Of a stretch of 64,000 nucleotides of DNA, positions 37,132 to 45,706 are shown piece by piece. Origin of the DNA: Oscillospiraceae bacterium (GTDB lineage: Bacteria; Bacillota; Clostridia; Oscillospirales; Acutalibacteraceae). Every line of letters starts with the position of its first letter. Positions within the stretch are counted from its first letter, which is position 1. Location of the stretch: the NCBI GenBank assembly GCA_015066085.1, contig SVPA01000005.1, forward strand, positions 1 through 64,000, written 5' to 3'. The position numbers were made by a program, and so were the translations under genes. The notes below the pieces were generated by a model that made no database searches, was not told the origin of the DNA, and was given only the letters and a program-made list of their open reading frames with translations.

Positions 37132-39213
37132 ATGGCAAGAAAAGTATCTCTTGAAATGACAAGAAATATTGGTATTATGGCTCACATTGACGCTGGTAAA
37201 ACCACTACTACCGAGCGTATTCTGTACTATACCGGTGTTAACCACAAAATCGGTGAAACACATGACGGTACAGCTACTATGGACTGGATGGCACAGGAGC
37301 AGGAGAGAGGTATCACCATCACCTCCGCTGCTACTACATGCTTCTGGAAAGACCATCGTATCAATATTATCGACACCCCCGGACACGTTGACTTCACCGT
37401 TGAAGTTCAGCGTTCCCTTCGTGTACTCGACGGCTCTGTAACTGTACTTTGTGCAAAGGGAGGCGTTGAGCCTCAGTCTGAAACCGTTTGGCGTCAGGCT
37501 GACGAATATAAGGTTCCCCGTATGATTTATGTTAACAAAATGGACATTATGGGAGCCGACTTCTTTAACGTTCTTAAAATGGTTAAAGAACGTTTCCAGT
37601 GTAATGCAGTTCCGATTCAGCTTCCTATCGGTGCTGAAGATACCTTCAAGGGAATTGTTGACCTCGTAAACAACAACGCTATCATCTATTATGATGATAA
37701 GGGTATGGATGTTCGCGTCGAGGAAATCCCTGAAGATATGAAGGAAATCGCTGCAGAATATCGTTCTCAAATGATTGAACACATTGTTGAAATGGACGAC
37801 GACCTTATGATGGCATATTTCGAAGGCGAAGAGCCCTCGGTTGAAGATATGAAACGTATCATCAGAAAGTCTACCATTGAAAGCACAATGGTTCCTGTTT
37901 GTTGCGGTACTTCTTATCGTAACAAGGGCGTTCAGCCCCTCCTCGATAATATCGTTGATTATATGCCCGCTCCTACCGACGTAGAAGCAATTAAGGGTAT
38001 CAATCCCGATACCGAGGAAGAAGAAGTTCGTCACTCTTCTGACGAAGAACCCTTCGCTGCACTCGCATTCAAGATTGCTACCGACCCCTTCGTTGGTAAA
38101 CTTGCTTTCTTCCGTGTTTATTCCGGAACTGTTAATGCCGGTGCTTCTGTTCTTAACTCTGTTAAGGACAACAAAGAACGTATGGGACGTATTCTCCAAA
38201 TGCACGCTAACCATCGTGAAGATATTGAAACCGTTTATGCAGGTGATATTGCCGCTTGCGTAGGTCTCAAAAACACCACTACCGGTGATACTCTTTGCGA
38301 CGAAAAGCATCCCGTAGTTCTTGAATCTATGAACTTCCCCGAGCCCGTTATCCGCGTTGCTATTGAGCCCAAGACCAAAGCAGGTCAGGAGAAAATGGGC
38401 ATCGCGCTTGCCAAACTCGCTGAAGAAGACCCCACCTTTAAGGCTTATACCGATGAAGAAACCGGACAAACCATCATCGCTGGTATGGGTGAACTTCACC
38501 TCGAAATCATCGTTGACCGTCTTCTCCGTGAATTTAAGGTAGAAGCAAATGTTGGCGCTCCTCAGGTTGCTTATAAAGAAACCGTTCGTAACCTTGTTGA
38601 CCACGAAACTAAGTACAAACGTCAGTCTGGTGGTTCAGGTCAGTACGGTCATGTTAAGATTAAACTTGAACCCAACGAAACCGGAAAGGGATATGAGTTT
38701 ATTAACGCCGTTACCGGTGGCTCTATTCCCAAGGAGTTCATTGGTCCTGTTGACGCAGGTATCCAGGGTGCCCTTTCTTCCGGTGTACTCGCAGGTTACC
38801 CTGTAGTTGACGTTAAGGTTACCCTTTATGATGGTTCTTACCACGAAGTTGACTCTTCTGAAATGGCGTTTAAGATTGCCGGTTCTATGGCATTCAAAGA
38901 GGCTGCAAGAAAGGCCAACCCCGTGCTTCTCGAGCCCGTAATGAAGGTTACCGTAATTGTACCTGAAGAGTATATGGGCGACGTTATCGGCGACCTTAAC
39001 TCTCGTCGTGGTATGATTCAGTCTTTCGAAGACAGAACAGGTGCTAAGCAAATTAATGCTCGTGTACCTCTTAGCGATATGTTCGGTTACGCTACCGACC
39101 TCCGTTCTAAATCTCAGGGCCGTGGTCAGTATGTAATGGAGCCTGACGGATATCAGGAAGTTCCCAAGAGCATCGCTGAAAAAATTATTTCTACAAGAGC
39201 TAAGAAAGATTAA
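37132..39213 (+). CDS. fusA: translation elongation factor G
   Basis: A 693-residue GTPase that drives translocation. G1 AHIDAGKTT (about 17-25), switch [10 protein letters not shown] (about 81-88) and G4 NKMD (about 135-138) are intact. Domain IV has the conserved loop region GGSGQYGHV, and domain V ends near [17 protein letters not shown] residues. The length matches standard EF-G1 rather than an EF-G2 paralogue or TetM-type protein. It lies 36 nt after rpsG. Confidence 0.97.
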   Translation: MARKVSLEMTRNIGIMAHIDAGKTTTTERILYYTGVNHKIGETHDGTATMDWMAQEQERGITITSAATTCFWKDHRINIIDTPGHVDFTVEVQRSLRVLDGSVTVLCAKGGVEPQSETVWRQADEYKVPRMIYVNKMDIMGADFFNVLKMVKERFQCNAVPIQLPIGAEDTFKGIVDLVNNNAIIYYDDKGMDVRVEEIPEDMKEIAAEYRSQMIEHIVEMDDDLMMAYFEGEEPSVEDMKRIIRKSTIESTMVPVCCGTSYRNKGVQPLLDNIVDYMPAPTDVEAIKGINPDTEEEEVRHSSDEEPFAALAFKIATDPFVGKLAFFRVYSGTVNAGASVLNSVKDNKERMGRILQMHANHREDIETVYAGDIAACVGLKNTTTGDTLCDEKHPVVLESMNFPEPVIRVAIEPKTKAGQEKMGIALAKLAEEDPTFKAYTDEETGQTIIAGMGELHLEIIVDRLLREFKVEANVGAPQVAYKETVRNLVDHETKYKRQSGGSGQYGHVKIKLEPNETGKGYEFINAVTGGSIPKEFIGPVDAGIQGALSSGVLAGYPVVDVKVTLYDGSYHEVDSSEMAFKIAGSMAFKEAARKANPVLLEPVMKVTVIVPEEYMGDVIGDLNSRRGMIQSFEDRTGAKQINARVPLSDMFGYATDLRSKSQGRGQYVMEPDGYQEVPKSIAEKIISTRAKKD

Positions 39214-39231
39214 TTCTTGTTAAAATAATAC

Positions 39232-39260
39232 TTGAAATATTGAGATGTTTTTGTTAAAAT
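39232..39260 (+). promoter_or_regulatory. additional promoter in front of tuf
   Basis: TTGAAA (39232-39237), 17-nt spacer, TAAAAT (39255-39260), in the 103-nt gap between fusA and tuf. It would allow extra EF-Tu synthesis. Confidence 0.6.
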
Positions 39261-39316
39261 AAAATGCGAAGACTCTCGTTTAGTTTTTATTTGTAAATTT
39301 AAGGAGGAAATTCCAA

Positions 39317-40516
39317 ATGGCAAAGGCAAAATTTGAAAGAACTAAGCCCCATGTAAACATTGGTACCATCGGTCACGTTGACCATGGTAAGACCACCCTC
39401 ACTGCTGCTATCACTAAGTACCTTTCTCTTAAAGGTCAGGCACAGTTTGAGGACTATGCAAACATCGATAAGGCTCCCGAAGAGAGAGAGCGTGGTATTA
39501 CTATCAATACCGCACACGTTGAGTACGAGACCGACGCTCGTCACTATGCTCACGTTGACTGCCCCGGACATGCTGACTATGTTAAGAACATGATTACCGG
39601 TGCTGCTCAGATGGACGGCGCTATCCTCGTTATCGCTTCTACCGACGGACCTATGGCTCAGACCAAGGAGCACCTTCTCCTTGCTCGTCAGGTTGGCGTT
39701 CCTTACATTGTTGTATTCATGAACAAGACCGACCTCGTTGATGACGAAGAACTTCTCGAACTCGTTGAGATGGAAATCCGCGAGACTCTTGATTCTTATG
39801 AATTCCCCGGCGATGATACTCCTATCATCAAGGGTTCTGCTCATAAGGCACTTATTGCTGACAACGATCCTTCTCTCCCCGAGTATGCTTGCATTGCTGA
39901 GCTTATGGATGCTGTTGACAGCTACATTCCTACTCCCGACCGTAAGGCTGACCTTCCCTTCCTTATGCCTGTTGAGGACGTTTTCACCATCACCGGACGT
40001 GGTACTGTTGCTACCGGCCGTGTTGAGCGTGGACAACTCCGCACTTCTGAAGAAGTTGAAATCATCGGTCTTACCGAAGAGCGCGCTAAGACCGTTGTTA
40101 CCGGTATCGAAATGTTCCGCAAACTCCTCGACTATGCAGAGGCAGGCGACAACATCGGTGCTCTTCTCCGTGGTATTCAGAGAAACGAGATCGAGCGTGG
40201 TCAGGTTCTTTGTAAGCCCGGCTCTGTAAACCCCCACACCAAGTTCCATGGTCAGGTTTACGTTCTTTCTAAAGATGAAGGCGGCCGTCATACCCCCTTC
40301 TTCAACAACTATCGTCCCCAGTTCTACTTCCGTACTACCGACGTTACCGGTGTTATCACCCTTCCCGCAGGCACTGAAATGTGCATGCCTGGTGACAACG
40401 TAGAAATGGACGTTGAACTCATCACTCCTATCGCTATCGAAGAGGGTCTCCGCTTCGCTATCCGTGAGGGTGGACGTACCGTTGGTTCCGGCGTTGTTAC
40501 CGCTATCAACGAATAA
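39317..40516 (+). CDS. tuf: translation elongation factor Tu
   Basis: A 399-residue GTPase that brings aminoacyl-tRNA to the ribosome. It has G1 GHVDHGKTT (about 19-27), switch [12 protein letters not shown] (about 82-91), NKTD (about 137-140; most EF-Tu have NKxD) and an intact C-terminal barrel. Codon choice is clearly biased to C-ending codons compared with neighbours, as expected for a very highly expressed gene. TAAGGAGGAA precedes the ATG. A terminator with a UUCG tetraloop follows. Confidence 0.98.
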   Translation: MAKAKFERTKPHVNIGTIGHVDHGKTTLTAAITKYLSLKGQAQFEDYANIDKAPEERERGITINTAHVEYETDARHYAHVDCPGHADYVKNMITGAAQMDGAILVIASTDGPMAQTKEHLLLARQVGVPYIVVFMNKTDLVDDEELLELVEMEIRETLDSYEFPGDDTPIIKGSAHKALIADNDPSLPEYACIAELMDAVDSYIPTPDRKADLPFLMPVEDVFTITGRGTVATGRVERGQLRTSEEVEIIGLTEERAKTVVTGIEMFRKLLDYAEAGDNIGALLRGIQRNEIERGQVLCKPGSVNPHTKFHGQVYVLSKDEGGRHTPFFNNYRPQFYFRTTDVTGVITLPAGTEMCMPGDNVEMDVELITPIAIEEGLRFAIREGGRTVGSGVVTAINE

Positions 40517-40536
40517 TTCATAATCTGAATTAAATT

Positions 40537-40567
40537 AAAGGATGTATCTTCGGATACATCCTTTTTT
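40537..40567 (+). terminator. terminator after tuf with a UUCG tetraloop
   Basis: An extended stem (40537-40548 with 40553-40564) closed by the stable C(UUCG)G loop and followed by Ts. Confidence 0.9.
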
Positions 40568-40611
40568 GTTTACTAAAAGACTAATTTGACAAAAATTTAA
40601 CAAACAACCTA

Positions 40612-40639
40612 TTGACATTTTTAAAAAACATAATATAAT
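40612..40639 (+). promoter_or_regulatory. sigma-A promoter for the serA-like gene
   Basis: TTGACA (40612-40617), 16-nt spacer, TATAAT (40634-40639), 45 nt before the ATG with its GGAGG site. Confidence 0.8.
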
Positions 40640-40684
40640 AGTAGTAATAGGCTTTAGTACGCTAAACTCTTTGGAGGTAAACTT

Positions 40685-41848
40685 ATGTATAATATCAAAA
40701 CTTATAACAAAATTTCTTCTGTTGCTACTAACGAATTTGACGCAACAAAATATACTATCGGTGATGAAGTAGAAAATCCCGTTGGTGCAATTGTTCGTTC
40801 GGCTGCTCTTCACGAGGTTGAGTTTGATAAATCTCTCCTCGCTATTGCCCGTGCAGGTGCCGGAACTAACAATATTCCTTGCGACCGCTGCGCTGAAGAG
40901 GGAATTGTTGTCTTCAATACTCCCGGCGCTAACGCAAACGCCGTTAAGGAACTTGTTATCTGCGGTCTTATGCTTGCTTCCCGCAAGGTTGCCGCTTCTA
41001 TTGAGTGGGCAAAAACCTTAAAGGGTAACGGAGACCAGGTTGGTAAAATGGTTGAAAAGGGTAAAGGTAACTTTGTCGGCCCCGAAATTATGGGCAAAAC
41101 CCTTGGTGTAGTAGGTCTTGGTGCAATAGGTGTTTTAGTTGCTAATGCTGCTGAAAAACTCGGTATGAAGGTCTATGGCTATGACCCTTATCTCTCAATT
41201 AAAAACGCTTGGAATCTTTCAAGTTCGGTTGTTTACTGTGATGATTTAGCCCAAATTTACGCTAATTGTGACTATATTTCTCTTCATATTCCTTGCACAA
41301 AGGATACCAAAGGCTTTATAAATAAAGACACCTTTGCTCAAATGAAGGAAGGCGTTAGAATTCTTAACTTTGCCCGTGGCGAACTCGTTAATTCTGAAGA
41401 TATGATTGAGGCACTCGGTACCGGTAAGGTTGCTGCCTATGTTGTTGACTTCCCCTGTGACGAAGTTATCGGCGTAGATGGTGTTACCGCAATTCCTCAC
41501 CTTGGTGCGTCAACCCCCGAATCTGAAGACAACTGCGCTTATATGGCTGCTCACGAACTTATCGAGTACATCGAAAACGGTAATATTACTAACTCTGTTA
41601 ATATGCCTGCCGTTTCAATGGCAAGAACAAGCGATGCCCGTGTTTGCGTAATCCATAAAAATATTCCCGGTATAATTTCTGCTATCACTACCGCTCTTGC
41701 AGAACAGAATATCAACGTTCATAATATGCAAAATGCTTCTAAGGGCGACTATGCTTATTCTATTTTAGATGTTGAAACCGTTTTCGACGGCATCGAAGAT
41801 AAACTTATGGCCGTAGAAGGCATTATTCGCGTTCGCGTTATTAAATAA
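40685..41848 (+). CDS. serA: D-3-phosphoglycerate dehydrogenase with ACT domain
   Basis: First step of serine synthesis: oxidises 3-phosphoglycerate with NAD. The 387-residue protein has the substrate loop ARAGAGTNN (about 57-65), the Rossmann motif VGLGAIGVLVA (about 142-152), catalytic Arg in NFARGELV (about 238-245), Glu/His region PHLGASTPESEDN, and a C-terminal ACT domain (about 315-387: VCVIHKNIPGIISAIT). It lacks the extra intervening domain of long SerA forms. It is monocistronic with its own promoter; serC is not adjacent. A related 2-hydroxyacid dehydrogenase role is less likely. Confidence 0.88.
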   Translation: MYNIKTYNKISSVATNEFDATKYTIGDEVENPVGAIVRSAALHEVEFDKSLLAIARAGAGTNNIPCDRCAEEGIVVFNTPGANANAVKELVICGLMLASRKVAASIEWAKTLKGNGDQVGKMVEKGKGNFVGPEIMGKTLGVVGLGAIGVLVANAAEKLGMKVYGYDPYLSIKNAWNLSSSVVYCDDLAQIYANCDYISLHIPCTKDTKGFINKDTFAQMKEGVRILNFARGELVNSEDMIEALGTGKVAAYVVDFPCDEVIGVDGVTAIPHLGASTPESEDNCAYMAAHELIEYIENGNITNSVNMPAVSMARTSDARVCVIHKNIPGIISAITTALAEQNINVHNMQNASKGDYAYSILDVETVFDGIEDKLMAVEGIIRVRVIK

Positions 41849-41851
41849 TTA

Positions 41852-41879
41852 TTGACAAAATTTTTAATAGTGGTATAAT
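41852..41879 (+). promoter_or_regulatory. sigma-A promoter for the T-box/ilvA transcript
   Basis: TTGACA (41852-41857), 16-nt spacer, TATAAT (41874-41879), directly in front of the T-box leader and only 4 nt after the serA-like stop codon. Confidence 0.8.
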
Positions 41880-41884
41880 TTATA

Positions 41885-42143
41885 AAAACATTGATAGGGA
41901 CAGTTGTGTTTATCTGATTTTCAGAGAGTTGCCGTTTGGTGAAAGGCAATAAGAGGAAAACATAAAAATCACCCTTGAGTTGAAAGCCTAACCCCGAAAG
42001 GGCTTTAAGCAATCCGTAAACCTGCGTTAAAGGGAAACCGCATAATAAGGTGCGGAAAGTGGTCGTAAAGCGGCAATTAGAGTGGTACCACGGAGATTTA
42101 ATTTCTTCGCCTCTATGTTTTTCATAGAGGCGTTATTTTTTTT
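41885..42143 (+). promoter_or_regulatory. T-box riboswitch controlling ilvA
   Basis: A tRNA-sensing leader. Stem I spans roughly 41890-41985, with a distal arm (GCCGTTTGGTGAAAGGC near 41931-41947) and a candidate specifier ATC at 41968-41970 (isoleucine). The T-box sequence GAGTGGTACCACGGAG (42080-42095) is a clear variant of the conserved antiterminator bulge. A perfect 10-bp terminator stem (42108-42117 with 42123-42132) and a T-run end it. Uncharged tRNA-Ile would favour read-through. The specifier assignment is tentative: ACC (Thr) overlaps it by register. Confidence 0.9.
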
Positions 42144-42154
42144 GGAGGATTTAT

Positions 42155-43348
42155 ATGATTACTCTTGACAAGGTTTATCACGCGGCTCATGTTTTAAAAG
42201 ATGTTGTGCGTCATACCGACCTTATAAAAGCACCCGCCATAAAAGAAGGAGTAGATATTTGGCTTAAACCCGAAAATCTTCAGGTTACGGGTTCTTTCAA
42301 GGTGCGTGGTTCAGGCTATATGATAAGTCAACTGTCTGCCGAAGAAAAAGAAAAAGGAGTTATTGCCTGTTCTGCGGGAAACCACGCCCAAGGCGTTGCG
42401 CTTGCCGCTACAAAATACGGAATAAAATCGGTTATCTGTCTGCCCGATGGTGCTCCTATTTCCAAGGTCGAGGCAACTAAAGGCTATGGTGCCGAAGTTG
42501 TAATGGTGGAGGGCGTTTATGATGACGCCTATGCCGAGGCTATCCGCCTTCGTGACGAAAAGGGCTATACCTTTATTCATCCCTTTGACGCTGATAATGT
42601 TATTGCAGGACAGGGAACTATCGGCCTTGAAATTATGAATGAAATGCCCGATGTTGACGCAATTTTTGTCCCCATCGGAGGGGGCGGACTAATTTCCGGC
42701 GTTGCCCTTGCTGCCAAAAAACTTAACCCCAATGTTAAGGTTTACGGCGTTCAGGCCGCCGGTGCTCCAAGCATGTTTAACTCAATTAAAGACGACAAGA
42801 TTATGCGTCTTGAAAGCGTTTCTACAATCGCCGACGGAATAGCCGTTAAAGAGCCCGGAGAGAACACCTTTAACTATGTTAAAGAGTTTGTTGATGAAAT
42901 TGTAACCGTTACCGAAGATGAAATCGCAACCGCAATTTTAACCCTTATTGAACAACACAAAATGATTGCCGAGGGTGCAGGTGCGGTTTCTGTTGCCGCC
43001 GCAATGTTTGATAAGGTAGATATTAAGGGCAAAAAGGTTGTTTGTATTGTTTCGGGTGGTAATATTGATGTTACTATTTTAAGCCGAGTAATCAAGCGCG
43101 GACTTTCCCGTTCGGGCAGAAACTGCAGCCTTCTTGTAGAACTTGTTGATAAACCGGGCCAACTTAAAGGCGTTTCAAATATTATTGCCGACAAGGGCGG
43201 TAATGTTATCTCGGTTCATCACGAAAGGGCAGGGGAAGGCTCGGATATTAACGGCTGTTACCTTAGAATTGTTCTTGAAACCCGTAATTTTGAGCATATT
43301 AAAGAAATTACCGACGCCCTAACAAACGCTGGTTATAAACTGGTATAA
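42155..43348 (+). CDS. ilvA: threonine dehydratase (threonine ammonia-lyase)
   Basis: Makes 2-oxobutyrate from threonine, the entry to isoleucine. The 397-residue PLP enzyme has the Schiff-base Lys in GSFKVRG (near residue 48), SAGNHAQG (about 73-80), the phosphate-binding PIGGGGLISG (about 171-180) and a C-terminal ACT-like domain (about 325-397). It resembles the shorter TdcB/IlvA2 type with one ACT domain. Control by the upstream T-box with a likely Ile specifier supports a biosynthetic role. Confidence 0.92.
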   Translation: MITLDKVYHAAHVLKDVVRHTDLIKAPAIKEGVDIWLKPENLQVTGSFKVRGSGYMISQLSAEEKEKGVIACSAGNHAQGVALAATKYGIKSVICLPDGAPISKVEATKGYGAEVVMVEGVYDDAYAEAIRLRDEKGYTFIHPFDADNVIAGQGTIGLEIMNEMPDVDAIFVPIGGGGLISGVALAAKKLNPNVKVYGVQAAGAPSMFNSIKDDKIMRLESVSTIADGIAVKEPGENTFNYVKEFVDEIVTVTEDEIATAILTLIEQHKMIAEGAGAVSVAAAMFDKVDIKGKKVVCIVSGGNIDVTILSRVIKRGLSRSGRNCSLLVELVDKPGQLKGVSNIIADKGGNVISVHHERAGEGSDINGCYLRIVLETRNFEHIKEITDALTNAGYKLV

Positions 43349-43353
43349 TGTAG

Positions 43354-43375
43354 GGCGCGACGTCCTCGACGCGCC
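43354..43375. repeat. GC-rich intergenic palindrome between ilvA and ridA
   Basis: GGCGCG and CGCGCC (6-bp arms) flank a 10-nt GTCCTC-containing loop. It is far richer in GC than the surroundings, without a T-run, and resembles small dispersed palindromes common between genes in Ruminococcaceae. Only this copy is seen here. Confidence 0.5.
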
Positions 43376-43409
43376 GTCTTAAATTCCTCTAAATTTAAAG
43401 GAGAATACT

Positions 43410-43784
43410 ATGAGCGAAAAAATATATACTAAAAACGCCCCCGAAGCAATCGGTCCTTACTCTCAAGCCGTAAAGGTTGGGAATTTGGTCTTTACCTCGG
43501 GACAAATTGCAATCAACCCCAAAACAGGAAATGTTGAAGCCGAAACAATCGAAGACCAAACCGAACAGGTTTGCAAAAATCTGTGTGAGGTTCTAAAAGC
43601 CGCAGGAACCGATATTACAAAGGCTATTAAAACCGTTTGTTTTTTATCCGATATGGACAATTTTGCAAAATTTAACGAAGTTTACGGTAAATATTTTACC
43701 GCAAAACCTGCCCGTTCTTGTGTTGCGGTTAAAACTTTACCTAAAAACGTTTTAGTAGAAGTAGACGTTATAGCAGAATTATAA
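43410..43784 (+). CDS. ridA: RidA family reactive intermediate deaminase
   Basis: A 124-residue enamine/imine deaminase that clears the 2-aminoacrylate or 2-aminocrotonate released by PLP dehydratases such as the IlvA encoded just upstream. Seen are the N-terminal APEAIGPYSQAVK, TSGQIAINPKTG, and the C-terminal block with RSCVAVKTLPKNVLVEVDVIA including the conserved Arg (about 105) and Glu. The length is normal. The placement 61 nt after ilvA is functionally meaningful. Confidence 0.95.
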   Translation: MSEKIYTKNAPEAIGPYSQAVKVGNLVFTSGQIAINPKTGNVEAETIEDQTEQVCKNLCEVLKAAGTDITKAIKTVCFLSDMDNFAKFNEVYGKYFTAKPARSCVAVKTLPKNVLVEVDVIAEL

Positions 43785-43826
43785 AAAATAAAAAGGTAAG
43801 CACATTGTGCTTACCTTTTTATTTTT
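43784..43826. terminator. bidirectional terminator between ridA and DAHP synthase
   Basis: A perfect 20-bp inverted repeat (43784-43803 with 43807-43826) with a 3-nt loop, A-run and T-run, between convergent genes. Confidence 0.92.
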
Positions 43827-44853
43827 ATAGTGTATCTGCAATATCTAAAACTAACTTTTCGGTCTTTTCAAAGCCAAGGCAAGGGTCGGTAATGGATTTA
43901 CCGTAAACACCATCGCCAATTTTTTGGCAACCGTCCTCAATATAACTTTCAATCATAAGTCCCTTGACCATTGTCTTAATATCAGCACAGTGGCGCATAC
44001 TGTGTAACACTTCTTTAGAAATTCTAATTTGTTCAAGGTATTGTTTGTTGGAGTTGGAATGGTTGGTGTCAACAATAACGCCCATATTTTTAAGACCCTT
44101 CTCATTATAGGAGTTATAAAGCCTAATAAGGTCTTCGTAGTGATAGTTTGGAATAGCCTGTCCGTGCTTGTTTACCGAGCCTCGAAGTATAGCGTGGGCA
44201 AGGGGGTTTCCGCTTGTCGTTACCTCCCAACCGCGATATATAAAATCGTGGGAGTGCTGTGCGGCGGTTATAGAGTTTAGCATAACCGAAAAGTCGCCAC
44301 TTGTCGGGTTTTTCATTCCAACCGGAACTACCATTCCGCTTGAAACAAGGCGGTGTTGCTGATTTTCAACCGAACGAGCACCAATCGCAACGTACCCTAG
44401 CAAATCGTCAAGATAACGGTAGTTTTCGGGGTAAAGCATTTCGTCCGCACAGGAAAAACCTGTTTCTTCAATAACCCTTGTGTGAAGGTTTCTAATAGCA
44501 AGTAAACCTTTAAGCATATCGGGCTTTTCGGTGGGGTCGGGCTGATGAATCATTCCCTTATAACCCTCGCCCGTTGTGCGAGGTTTGTTGGTATAAATTC
44601 TCGGAATAATAAGTATTTTGTCTTTAACCTTTTCCTCTAAAACTTTAAGGCGGTAAACATAGTCCATTACCGACTCTTCGCAGTCGGCAGAACACGGGCC
44701 TATTATAAGAACAAACTTATCACTCTGCCCCGTAAAAATCTTTCTGATTTGAGCGTCCCGTTTTTCCTTGTTTTCCGCAACTTGTGGTTTTAGCGGATAT
44801 TGCTCTTTAATTTCTCTTGGAATAGGGAGTTTTTGATGAAATATCATTGACAT
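43825..44853 (-). CDS. aroG: 3-deoxy-7-phosphoheptulonate (DAHP) synthase, class I
   Basis: First step of the shikimate pathway: joins PEP and erythrose-4-phosphate. About 342 residues from the Met at 44853 (an upstream Met at 44865 is possible). Class I AroFGH-type motifs: LIIGPCSADCEE (about 50-61), PRIYTNKPRTTGEGYKG in parts (metal and PEP site), VAIGARSVENQQHR, LRGSVNKHG and the late VDTNHSN. It is convergent with ridA. The upstream minus-strand region has a TATAAT (near 44886-44891) without a clear -35 box. Confidence 0.9.
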   Translation of the reverse strand: MSMIFHQKLPIPREIKEQYPLKPQVAENKEKRDAQIRKIFTGQSDKFVLIIGPCSADCEESVMDYVYRLKVLEEKVKDKILIIPRIYTNKPRTTGEGYKGMIHQPDPTEKPDMLKGLLAIRNLHTRVIEETGFSCADEMLYPENYRYLDDLLGYVAIGARSVENQQHRLVSSGMVVPVGMKNPTSGDFSVMLNSITAAQHSHDFIYRGWEVTTSGNPLAHAILRGSVNKHGQAIPNYHYEDLIRLYNSYNEKGLKNMGVIVDTNHSNSNKQYLEQIRISKEVLHSMRHCADIKTMVKGLMIESYIEDGCQKIGDGVYGKSITDPCLGFEKTEKLVLDIADTL

Positions 44854-44972
44854 AAATAACACCATGCTAAATATTTTTTTGCATATTATACCATACTTTT
44901 GTCTTTTTTAAAAGTATATTTTAATATACTGCCAAAAAGTAGGTAAAGGTATTTTTTTCGAGGTTATTTTTC

Positions 44973-45001
44973 TTGACCTTTTCTTCTCAAAATGTTACAA
45001 T
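44973..45001 (+). promoter_or_regulatory. sigma-A promoter of the purine operon
   Basis: TTGACC (44973-44978), 17-nt spacer, TACAAT (44996-45001). The RNA would start about 40 nt before the ZTP aptamer. Confidence 0.7.
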
Positions 45002-45048
45002 ATACAATGTGTTAGTATTATATATTTATAATACACTTTATGTGCAAT

Positions 45049-45127
45049 TTAGGGCTTTTGTAACTGACGGATAAGTGGATTACCACATGGGAACAAAAGC
45101 ACCGTATAGTGTCGACCGTCTGGGCAG
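45049..45127 (+). promoter_or_regulatory. ZTP (pfl) riboswitch aptamer
   Basis: The aptamer has P1 GCTTTTGT (45054-45061) paired with ACAAAAGC (45093-45100), the conserved GACGGATAAGTGG strand after it, and the hallmark pseudoknot segment CCGTCTGGGCA (45116-45126). It senses the folate-stress alarmones AICAR 5'-mono- and triphosphate (ZMP/ZTP), which build up when 10-formyl-THF is short. It sits in front of the purE operon, a classical location. Confidence 0.92.
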
Positions 45128-45160
45128 TTCAACCTTACCTAAAAGGTCGAACTGCCTTTA
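45123..45160 (+). terminator. attenuator terminator of the ZTP riboswitch
   Basis: GGCAGTTC (45123-45130) pairs with GAACTGCC (45149-45156), extended inside by ACCTT/AAGGT, then a short T-rich tail. The 5' arm shares the GGGCA of the aptamer pseudoknot, so ligand binding should block the terminator and turn the operon on. Confidence 0.8.
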
Positions 45161-45182
45161 TGCTTATTAGGAGGAATCTTTT

Positions 45183-45671
45183 ATGAAAAAAGTTGGAATT
45201 ATTATGGGTAGTGACAGCGACCTTCCGGTTGTTGAAAAAGCGATTAATGTCCTTCGTGATTTTGAAATTCCCTTTGAAGTGCATATCTACTCGGCTCACA
45301 GAACTCCCGAGCAAGCAAGAGAGTTTGCCAGAAATGCTCGTAAAAACGGCTTTGGCGTTCTAATCTGTGCCGCCGGAATGGCAGCCCATCTTGCCGGGGC
45401 TATTGCCGCAAACACAACAATTCCCGTAATCGGAATCCCCATTAAGTCTTCCCTTGACGGCCTTGATGCTCTTCTTTCTACCGTTCAAATGCCTTCGGGA
45501 ATTCCCGTTGCAACCGTCGCAATAAACGGAGCAGCAAATGCCGCTTTTCTGGCTGCCGAAATAATTAGTCTGTCTGACGACGGCCTTGCCGCTAAACTTG
45601 AAGCAAGAAGAAAGGCCGATGCCGACGCCGTTTTAGAAAAAGACTCAAAAGTTTCTAATCAGTATAAATAA
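45183..45671 (+). CDS. purE: N5-carboxyaminoimidazole ribonucleotide mutase
   Basis: A 162-residue purine enzyme that moves the carboxyl group to give CAIR. Seen: GSDSDLPV (about 9-16), catalytic SAHRTP (about 41-46), CAAGMAAHLAGAIA and the C-terminal LLSTVQMPSGIPVATVAI with NAAFLAAEI. The motif set is that of class I. Class I normally needs PurK, which is not in this window, so PurK is elsewhere or the non-enzymatic carbamate route is used. First gene after the riboswitch, with AGGAGG. Confidence 0.95.
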   Translation: MKKVGIIMGSDSDLPVVEKAINVLRDFEIPFEVHIYSAHRTPEQAREFARNARKNGFGVLICAAGMAAHLAGAIAANTTIPVIGIPIKSSLDGLDALLSTVQMPSGIPVATVAINGAANAAFLAAEIISLSDDGLAAKLEARRKADADAVLEKDSKVSNQYK

Positions 45672-45706
45672 TTCTTTTTAAACAGCTTTTTTTACAGGAG
45701 GTTTTT

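Noticed and set aside
36919..38604. A 561-codon minus-strand frame antisense to rpsG and fusA, and similar long frames opposite rpoB, rpoC and tuf
   Set aside because: They are shadows of highly biased codon use in strongly expressed genes; no motifs or ribosome sites.
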